Shown here: piece by piece, positions 55,931 to 64,000 of the stretch
Layout: each line of letters opens with the position of its first letter
Position numbering within the stretch: the stretch's first letter is position 1
NCBI RefSeq assembly: GCF_020171785.1
Contig: NZ_JAIVAE010000013.1
Span: forward strand, 52,279-116,278
Reading direction: 5' to 3'
DNA length: 64,000 nt
Source of the DNA: Guptibacillus hwajinpoensis
GTDB taxonomy: Bacteria > Bacillota > Bacilli > Bacillales > Guptibacillaceae
The notes under the pieces: generated by a model
Database searches by the model: none
The model's input: the letters and a program-made list of their open reading frames with translations, nothing else
What the model was told of the DNA's origin: nothing
Translations under genes and position numbers: made by a program

Positions 55931-57073
55931 ATGCGTTTCAAGATCGAAAGAGATTATCTAGTATCAAGCGTATCTGATGTAATGAAAGCCGTGTCTTCAA
56001 GAACAACGATACCTATTCTTACGGGGATTAAAATCGTAGCAAGTGATGAAGGCGTAACGTTAACAGGTTCTGACTCAGATATTTCAATCGAATGTTTCAT
56101 TCCCTCAGAAGAAAATGATAAACAAATTGTTGAAATCTCTCAGATGGGAAGTATCGTACTACAAGCTCGATTCTTTTCTGATATCGTGAAAAAGCTACCA
56201 GGTGATCAAGTCGAGATCGAAGTACACGATAGTTTAACAACAAGAATCCGTTCAGGTTCTTCAGAATTCAACTTAAACGGTTTGGATCCTGAAGAGTACC
56301 CTCGTTTACCTGAAGTGGAAGCACAAGAAGGTTTTCAGATCCAGGCGGACTTACTTAAAAACATTATTAGGCAGACTGTATTTGCTGTTTCTACATCAGA
56401 AACTAGACCGGTGTTAACAGGTGTAAACTGGAAGCTGGAAGATGGTGAGCTTAACTGTACTGCTACAGATAGTCATCGACTTGCACTCCGCACAGTTAAA
56501 GTTGAACCGAATGGTAATGACCTTTCGTTTTCAAATGTAGTAATTCCGGGGAAAAGTTTAAGTGAGCTTTCTAAAATCATCGATGATAACGAAGAACTTG
56601 TTGATATTACGGTTACTGAAAATCAAATATTGTTTAAATCAAATCACATTCTTTTCTTCTCAAGACTTCTTGATGGGAACTATCCGGATACAAGCCGCTT
56701 GATTCCAAATGAAAGTAAAACAAACGTAACAGTTTCTGCAAAAGAATTGTTACAAGCAATCGATCGTGCATCCGTATTAGCACGAGAAGGAAGAAATAAC
56801 GTAGTAAAACTCGCTAGCCTTGAAGAGTCAACACTAGAGATTTCTTCAAATTCTCCTGAAATCGGTAAAGTTATTGAACAAGTTCAATCACATTCTTTTG
56901 ATGGTGAGGAACTTAAGATTTCATTTAGTGCAAAATACATGATGGATGCTTTAAGATCAATGGACTCTAACGAAGTAAACATTAGCTTTACGGGGGCTAT
57001 GAGACCATTCTTGATTAAACCAGTTGAAGGTGCTGCGATTATGCAGTTAATCCTCCCTGTACGAACTTATTAA
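55931..57073 (+). CDS. dnaN: DNA polymerase III beta sliding clamp
   Basis: A 380-residue ring subunit with three repeats. The C-terminus LILPVRTY is typical. AGGAGG before ATG. It follows dnaA with oriC between. Confidence 0.98.
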   Translation: MRFKIERDYLVSSVSDVMKAVSSRTTIPILTGIKIVASDEGVTLTGSDSDISIECFIPSEENDKQIVEISQMGSIVLQARFFSDIVKKLPGDQVEIEVHDSLTTRIRSGSSEFNLNGLDPEEYPRLPEVEAQEGFQIQADLLKNIIRQTVFAVSTSETRPVLTGVNWKLEDGELNCTATDSHRLALRTVKVEPNGNDLSFSNVVIPGKSLSELSKIIDDNEELVDITVTENQILFKSNHILFFSRLLDGNYPDTSRLIPNESKTNVTVSAKELLQAIDRASVLAREGRNNVVKLASLEESTLEISSNSPEIGKVIEQVQSHSFDGEELKISFSAKYMMDALRSMDSNEVNISFTGAMRPFLIKPVEGAAIMQLILPVRTY

Positions 57074-57096
57074 ATTCTAACGAGGTATTACCTGTT

Positions 57097-57136
57097 GCCA
57101 CTGAGAAGTTTTCCTTCCAGTGGCTTTCTTTTTTTA
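57097..57136 (+). terminator. terminator of dnaN
   Basis: GCCACTG ... CAGTGGC stem with a TTTCTTTTTTT tail. Confidence 0.85.
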
Positions 57137-57261
57137 GCTATTTATGAAATTTCCATGAGATTATTCATGCGTTATAATAAAAAAAGAGTTATAATAAACT
57201 ATTGTCATCCTTCAGACTCTATATAGTAAGATGGAGCAGGAGGAAAATGAGGTGAACGAAC

Positions 57262-57474
57262 GTGAATGAAATTAAACTAATTAAAGAATTCATCACTCTT
57301 GGACAACTTCTTCAAGAAGCAGGAGTGATCAATACAGGCGGAATGGCAAAGTGGTTCCTGTCAGAGTATGAGGTCTATGTAAACGGAGAATTAGAAGACC
57401 GACGTGGCAGAAAACTCTACAACAAGGATACAGTTATGATTCCTGGCGTAGGAGAGTTTGTTGTATCTAGCTGA
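57262..57474 (+). CDS. yaaA: YaaA, S4-domain RNA-binding protein
   Basis: A 70-residue S4-fold protein ([20 protein letters not shown] ... [16 protein letters not shown]). GTG start with GAGGTG upstream. Conserved in dnaN-recF position. Confidence 0.93.
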   Translation: MNEIKLIKEFITLGQLLQEAGVINTGGMAKWFLSEYEVYVNGELEDRRGRKLYNKDTVMIPGVGEFVVSS

Positions 57475-57488
57475 ATGGGGGTTTCCCG

Positions 57489-58607
57489 TTGCATCTAAAC
57501 ACATTAAAAGTAACGAATTATCGTAATTATCATAAGCAAGAACTTCAGTTCGAAAATAACGTAAATGTTTTTCTTGGCGAGAATGCGCAAGGAAAAACGA
57601 ACATCATGGAAGCCATCTATGTCCTTGCTATGGCGAGGTCCCATCGTACACCAAGAGATAAAGAATTAATCAATTGGGACGAGGAATATGCTAAAATAGA
57701 AGGTAGAATTGAAAAACGAAATGGTCCCCTCTCCCTCCAACTGGTTATTTCCCAAAAAGGTAAAAAAGCCAAACTAAATCAATTGGAACAGCAGAAGCTT
57801 AGCAACTATATTGGTGCCATGAATGTCGTCATGTTTGCACCAGAGGATCTCAATCTAGTTAAAGGTAATCCTGGCGTGCGTAGAAGGTTTATCGATATTG
57901 AGATTGGCCAGGTTCAACCCGTTTATCTTTATCATCTGGGAAGATACCTTAAACTTCTTCAGCAGCGGAACAGCTTATTAAAGACGATGCGATATCAAAA
58001 GAAGCCTGATTATGTCATGCTTGATATTTTGACCGAACAATTAATAGAAGCAGCTGCGAATATCTATTTACGACGAGTACGATTCGTTCAACTCTTGCAA
58101 CAGTGGGCTGAACCAATTCATTATGGGATTAGTAGAGGACTAGAAAAACTTGAAATCCATTATAATCCGACGGTTGAGGTATCAGAACCAACGGATTTGT
58201 CGAAAATAGTAGATGGATATAAGGAAAAGTTTGATAAAATTAAAGAGAGAGAAGTTGAGCGTGGCGTCACGCTCGCGGGACCGCACCGAGATGATTTGTC
58301 GTTTTTTGTAAATGGAAAGGACGTTCAAACGTATGGATCCCAGGGACAACAGCGAACAACTGCTTTATCCCTGAAACTCGCTGAAATTGAATTAATCCAT
58401 AGTGAAGTAGGCGAATATCCTTTACTTCTACTCGATGACGTACTGTCAGAGTTGGATGACTTTAGACAGTCTCATCTTTTAAATACAATTCAAGGAAAAG
58501 TTCAAACGTTTGTGACCACAACGAGCGTTGAAGGCATCCATCATGAAACGCTTGAAAAAGCGACGACTTTTCAAGTTCAAGAAGGACTAATCGAAAAGGT
58601 GAAATGA
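57489..58607 (+). CDS. recF: recombination and gap-repair ATPase RecF
   Basis: A 372-residue SMC-like ATPase. Walker A GENAQGKT at 30-37; signature [18 protein letters not shown]; Walker [16 protein letters not shown] start with GGGGG upstream, 14 bp after yaaA. Confidence 0.97.
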   Translation: MHLNTLKVTNYRNYHKQELQFENNVNVFLGENAQGKTNIMEAIYVLAMARSHRTPRDKELINWDEEYAKIEGRIEKRNGPLSLQLVISQKGKKAKLNQLEQQKLSNYIGAMNVVMFAPEDLNLVKGNPGVRRRFIDIEIGQVQPVYLYHLGRYLKLLQQRNSLLKTMRYQKKPDYVMLDILTEQLIEAAANIYLRRVRFVQLLQQWAEPIHYGISRGLEKLEIHYNPTVEVSEPTDLSKIVDGYKEKFDKIKEREVERGVTLAGPHRDDLSFFVNGKDVQTYGSQGQQRTTALSLKLAEIELIHSEVGEYPLLLLDDVLSELDDFRQSHLLNTIQGKVQTFVTTTSVEGIHHETLEKATTFQVQEGLIEKVK

Positions 58608-58616
58608 GGTGAAGTG

Positions 58617-58895
58617 TTGTTTATACACTTAGGAGAGGACGTTGTCGTCCAATCGAGAGATGTTGTAGGAATCTTTGATTGGCAAGTTATGGAGGAAGCA
58701 GAGATCACAAGTGAATTTTTGCATCGCCATCAAAAAGACAGGCTAGTAGAAGACATTGGTGGTGATTTAACGAAATCGATCGTTATCACGACTGATACGG
58801 TCTATTTGTCTCCTTTATCTTCACTCACACTAAAAAGACGAGCATACACAATCTCAGACAGTGTGGAAGTTACATCAAATGGAGAATCATCTTAA
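58617..58895 (+). CDS. remB: RemB (YaaB), extracellular-matrix regulator
   Basis: A 92-residue protein; MFIHLGEDVVVQSRDVVGIF matches B. subtilis YaaB (MYIHLGDD...). TTG start with GAGGTG 5 bases upstream; a GTG one codon earlier is less likely. RemB is linked to biofilm-gene activation. Confidence 0.92.
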   Translation: MFIHLGEDVVVQSRDVVGIFDWQVMEEAEITSEFLHRHQKDRLVEDIGGDLTKSIVITTDTVYLSPLSSLTLKRRAYTISDSVEVTSNGESS

Positions 58896-58955
58896 AACCA
58901 GGTTGTCTGATCATCAGCAAGCTGAATTGAGTCTATCTTTGATAGAGAAATGTAG

Positions 58956-60893
<1,938 letters not shown>

Positions 60894-60898
60894 GAGAC

Positions 60899-60921
60899 AA
60901 AGGGGGATATCCCCCTTTTCT
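60899..60921 (+). terminator. hairpin after gyrB
   Basis: AAAGGGGGATATCCCCCTTTT, a perfect palindrome with a T-rich end. Confidence 0.75.
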
Positions 60922-61025
60922 TCTGTTTCTATTAAGTGGTTACGTTAAAAGACAATATAGATTATCGAAAAGATCATTAGCTAAATGTTATGAGATGAAC
61001 AAGAGTATAATTGGAGGTTTTCCGT

Positions 61026-63584
61026 ATGTCTGATATGGAAAGATCGAGAGTTAAAGAAATAAATATTAGTCAGGAAATGCGCACCTCCTTCATGGATTAT
61101 GCGATGAGCGTTATTGTAAGTCGTGCTCTTCCTGATGTGCGAGATGGTCTAAAACCAGTACATCGACGAATATTATATGCGATGAACGACCTTGGTATGA
61201 CTTCTGATAAGGCTTATAAAAAGTCTGCGCGTATTGTTGGAGAAGTCATTGGTAAGTATCACCCACACGGTGATTCAGCTGTATATGACACAATGGTCCG
61301 TATGGCTCAAGACTTCAGCTATCGCAATATGCTGATTGACGGTCATGGGAACTTTGGTTCTATTGATGGTGATTCAGCAGCTGCAATGCGTTACACAGAA
61401 GCAAGAATGTCCAAGATTGCCATGGAAATGGTGCGAGATATTAATAAAGATACCATCGATTATCAGGACAACTATGATGGTTCTGAACAAGAACCCATCG
61501 TTCTTCCAGCAAGGTTTCCTAATCTACTTGTAAATGGTGCTTCAGGAATTGCCGTCGGAATGGCGACAAACATCCCACCGCATAATCTAGGTGAAGTAAT
61601 TGAAGGACTTTTAGAACTAAGTAAAAATCCTGAGATGACAATTCCTGAACTAATGGAATTTATTCCTGGACCAGACTTCCCAACAGCAGCTGAAATTCTT
61701 GGACGTGAAGGAATTCGCAAAGCTTATACGACGGGGAGAGGTTCAATCATTCAGCGTGCAAAAGCTGAAATTGAGGAATTCAGCAATGGTAAGAAAACGA
61801 TCATTGTTTCTGAGCTTCCTTATCAGGTTAATAAAGCGCGTCTTGTCGAGAAAATTGCAGAGCTTGTTCGTGATAAGAAGATTGAAGGAATCACCGATCT
61901 ACGCGACGAATCTGACCGTACAGGTATGCGTGTTGTGATTGAAGTCCGTAAAGATGCAAATGCAAATGTTCTATTAAATAACTTATATAAACAAACGGCA
62001 CTTCAAACTAGCTTTGGTATTAACACTCTTGCATTAGTAGATGGACAGCCTAAAGTGTTAACTTTAAAAGAATGTCTAGAACACTATCTTGAGCATCAGA
62101 AGGTCGTTATTAAAAGAAGAACGCAATTTGAGTTAAATAAAGCGGAAGCAAGAGCTCATATATTAGAAGGTTTGCGAATCGCACTTGATCACTTAGATGA
62201 AGTAATCAAATTGATTCGTGCTTCTGAGACGACAGATATTGCTAGAGAAGGCCTGATGACTAAGTTCTCCTTAAGCTATGATCAGTCTCAAGCCATTCTT
62301 GATATGAGACTTCAGCGTCTGACTGGTTTAGAACGAGATAAAATTGAGTCTGAATATCAGGAGTTAATGAAGCGAATCGCAGAATTAAAAGCTATTCTTG
62401 CTGATGAAGAGAAAGTTCTTGAAATCATTCGCGAAGAGCTAACAGAGGTAAAAGAAAGATTTGCTGACAAACGTCGTACCGAAATCACAGTTGGTTTCGA
62501 TATGATTGAAGATGAAGATCTTATTCCTAAACAGAATATCGTGATCACCTTAACTCACAAAGGGTATATTAAGAGATTGCCGATCGATACGTATCGAAGT
62601 CAAAAGCGTGGCGGTCGTGGAATCCAGGGGATGGGTACAAACGACGGAGATTTCGTCGAACACTTATTTACAACACTTACGCATAACACCATTCTTTTCT
62701 TTACGAATAAAGGTAAAGTATACAGAATGAAGGGATATGAAGTACCTGAACTTAGTCGAACAGCAAAAGGGATCCCAATCATTAACCTGCTCCAGATCGA
62801 AAAGGATGAATATATCACTGCGATTATTCCTATAGAAGAATTCGTTGATGATTGGTTCGTGTTCTTTGCTACAAAGCAGGGTGTTGTCAAACGTTCGCCA
62901 CTTTCTGCTTTTGCGAATATCCGAAAAGGTGGACTCATTGCCATCAACTTTAAAGAAGATGATGAGTTAATGGGCGTTCGACTAACAAATGGATCGAAAG
63001 AGCTAATCATGGGAACAAAACAAGGGATGGCGATTCGTTTCCATGAAGAAGACGTTAGATCTATGGGCCGAACAGCTACTGGTGTTAAGGGAATTACCCT
63101 ACAAGAGAATGACCAGGTTGTTGGTATAGGTATTCTAGATGAAAATCAAGATGTCCTTATCGTCACAGATAAAGGATTTGGTAAAAGAACACCTGTCGAA
63201 GAATATCGCGTTCAAACAAGAGGCGGTAAAGGGATTAAGACGTGTAACCTTACAGAGCGTAATGGTGTGTTAACAGCCCTAAAAACTGTCACACTTGAAG
63301 AAGAATGTATGATCATTACTGAGAGTGGTGTCATTATTCGTATCGATGTACAGGATATTTCTCAAACGGGAAGAAACACTCAAGGTGTGAGATTGATCCG
63401 TATCTCTGAAGGAGACTCTGTCGCGACGGTCGCGAAAGTTGAGATCAATGAAGAAGGCATTGAAGGTGAAGATATCGAAGAGTCTGAAGCTACTGATGGA
63501 ATTGCTGATGCAATCATTGATGTTGAAGCTGAGGAAGTCTCAGAAGATGACGAAAATAATGGTTCAACTACCGAAGAAGAGTAA
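61026..63584 (+). CDS. gyrA: DNA gyrase subunit A
   Basis: An 852-residue subunit. Catalytic Tyr123 (MRYTEARM). In the quinolone-sensitive region, HGDSAVYD has Ser84 and Asp88, the unmutated pattern. GyrA box [11 protein letters not shown] opens the C-terminal DNA-wrapping beta-pinwheel. An acidic tail follows. ATG chosen with GGAGG 8 bases upstream. Confidence 0.98.
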   Translation: MSDMERSRVKEINISQEMRTSFMDYAMSVIVSRALPDVRDGLKPVHRRILYAMNDLGMTSDKAYKKSARIVGEVIGKYHPHGDSAVYDTMVRMAQDFSYRNMLIDGHGNFGSIDGDSAAAMRYTEARMSKIAMEMVRDINKDTIDYQDNYDGSEQEPIVLPARFPNLLVNGASGIAVGMATNIPPHNLGEVIEGLLELSKNPEMTIPELMEFIPGPDFPTAAEILGREGIRKAYTTGRGSIIQRAKAEIEEFSNGKKTIIVSELPYQVNKARLVEKIAELVRDKKIEGITDLRDESDRTGMRVVIEVRKDANANVLLNNLYKQTALQTSFGINTLALVDGQPKVLTLKECLEHYLEHQKVVIKRRTQFELNKAEARAHILEGLRIALDHLDEVIKLIRASETTDIAREGLMTKFSLSYDQSQAILDMRLQRLTGLERDKIESEYQELMKRIAELKAILADEEKVLEIIREELTEVKERFADKRRTEITVGFDMIEDEDLIPKQNIVITLTHKGYIKRLPIDTYRSQKRGGRGIQGMGTNDGDFVEHLFTTLTHNTILFFTNKGKVYRMKGYEVPELSRTAKGIPIINLLQIEKDEYITAIIPIEEFVDDWFVFFATKQGVVKRSPLSAFANIRKGGLIAINFKEDDELMGVRLTNGSKELIMGTKQGMAIRFHEEDVRSMGRTATGVKGITLQENDQVVGIGILDENQDVLIVTDKGFGKRTPVEEYRVQTRGGKGIKTCNLTERNGVLTALKTVTLEEECMIITESGVIIRIDVQDISQTGRNTQGVRLIRISEGDSVATVAKVEINEEGIEGEDIEESEATDGIADAIIDVEAEEVSEDDENNGSTTEEE

Positions 63585-63590
63585 CTTTTT

Positions 63591-63620
63591 AAAGAAGAGG
63601 AGAAATCCTCTTCTTTTTTT
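63591..63620 (+). terminator. terminator of gyrA
   Basis: GAAGAGGA-GAAA-TCCTCTTC followed by TTTTTTT. Confidence 0.9.
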
Positions 63621-63728
63621 ATTGATTACTATTGCAATAATAGATAGCAGATGGTAAGATGTAATTCCGTCGCATTGACGGTGTCTCCAAAACCTTATGA
63701 ATTGGTTTTAAAAACTTTTAAAAAAGTG

Positions 63729-63818
63729 TTGACGAGATAATGTGTTACATGATATATTATTTAAGTCGCCGATAAACAAAGGCGAAAACGAAAGAAACAA
63801 ATTGCTCTTTGAAAACTG
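63729..63818 (+). promoter_or_regulatory. rRNA operon promoter and boxA
   Basis: TTGACG (63729-63734) and TATATT (63753-63758) with an 18-base spacer, followed by an antitermination boxA-like TGCTCTTTGAAAAC near 63803-63816. Drives the rRNA operon. Confidence 0.75.
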
Positions 63819-63885
63819 AACGAAACGCCATGTAAGTAATTGTTTCTACGGAAACAAAACATTGTTTTAAAAGCTAGATTAAGCT

Positions 63886-64000
63886 TTCTATCGGAGAGTT
63901 TGATCCTGGCTCAGGACGAACGCTGGCGGCGTGCCTAATACATGCAAGTCGAGCGAAGAGATGGGAGCTTGCTCCCTGATCTTAGCGGCGGACGGGTGAG
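63886..64000 (+). rRNA. 16S ribosomal RNA, 5' part
   Basis: The 16S 5' end TATCGGAGAGTTTGATCCTG and GGCTCAGGACGAACGCTGGC are present. The gene continues beyond the window. The first nucleotide is placed by comparison with B. subtilis and may be off by a few bases. Confidence 0.97.

Overview
The window is a contiguous piece of a low-to-moderate GC, endospore-forming Bacillaceae chromosome spanning the replication origin. The gene order rpmH-dnaA-dnaN-yaaA-recF-remB-gyrB-gyrA-rRNA on the right, and rnpA-yidD-spoIIIJ-jag-mnmE-mnmG-rsmG-noc-parA-parB on the left, matches Bacillus. Spore genes (spoIIIJ, yyaC), walRKHIJ and a NagR-controlled amino-sugar operon support this. Genus cannot be fixed from the sequence alone.

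Layout. From oriC (about 53.7-55.9 kb) nearly all genes point away from the origin: plus strand to the right, minus strand to the left. From left to right: an ABC exporter (1-872); an RQC-minor-type protein and a PLD-like protein (986-4110); small accessory genes (4147-5978); the nag regulon nagA-nagB-nagR-SIS facing nagE, with two NagR operators between (6108-11575); a plasmid-like ParR/ParM pair with an iterated centromere-like array (11623-13673); mqo, dus, and a YiaA/B protein (13851-17831); rlmH with a DnaA-box cluster (18102-18855); htrC and the wal operon (18935-25824); an M23 endopeptidase (26047-27453); four tRNAs (27728-28226); a PilZ protein and purA; yybS-gdpP-rplI-dnaB (30472-35240), preceded by an unusual tandem array of structured 120-122 bp units (35257-36130); an HPr-like protein and rpsF-ssb-rpsR; ychF, mscS, yyaC and others; then the segregation, tRNA-modification and membrane-insertion genes up to oriC. 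The first 115 bases of a 16S rRNA gene close the window.

How parts work together. DnaA boxes flank dnaA on both sides, and a DnaA-trio-like stretch lies before dnaN. ParA/ParB/Noc are encoded here with matching DNA sites in the window: parS-like palindromes inside parB and walK and a Noc-site-like palindrome inside parA. The nag genes form one regulon for uptake, phosphorylation and conversion of N-acetylglucosamine to fructose-6-phosphate.

Most worth following up: (1) seven tandem hairpin units with compensatory base changes directly upstream of the yybS ribosome-binding site; (2) a chromosomal actin-type (ParM/ParR) segregation cassette with an eight-site, 20-21 bp periodic palindrome array; (3) a DnaA-box cluster at rlmH; (4) an HPr-fold protein that lacks the phosphorylatable His and Ser; (5) a 29-residue basic peptide gene with a strong ribosome-binding site.
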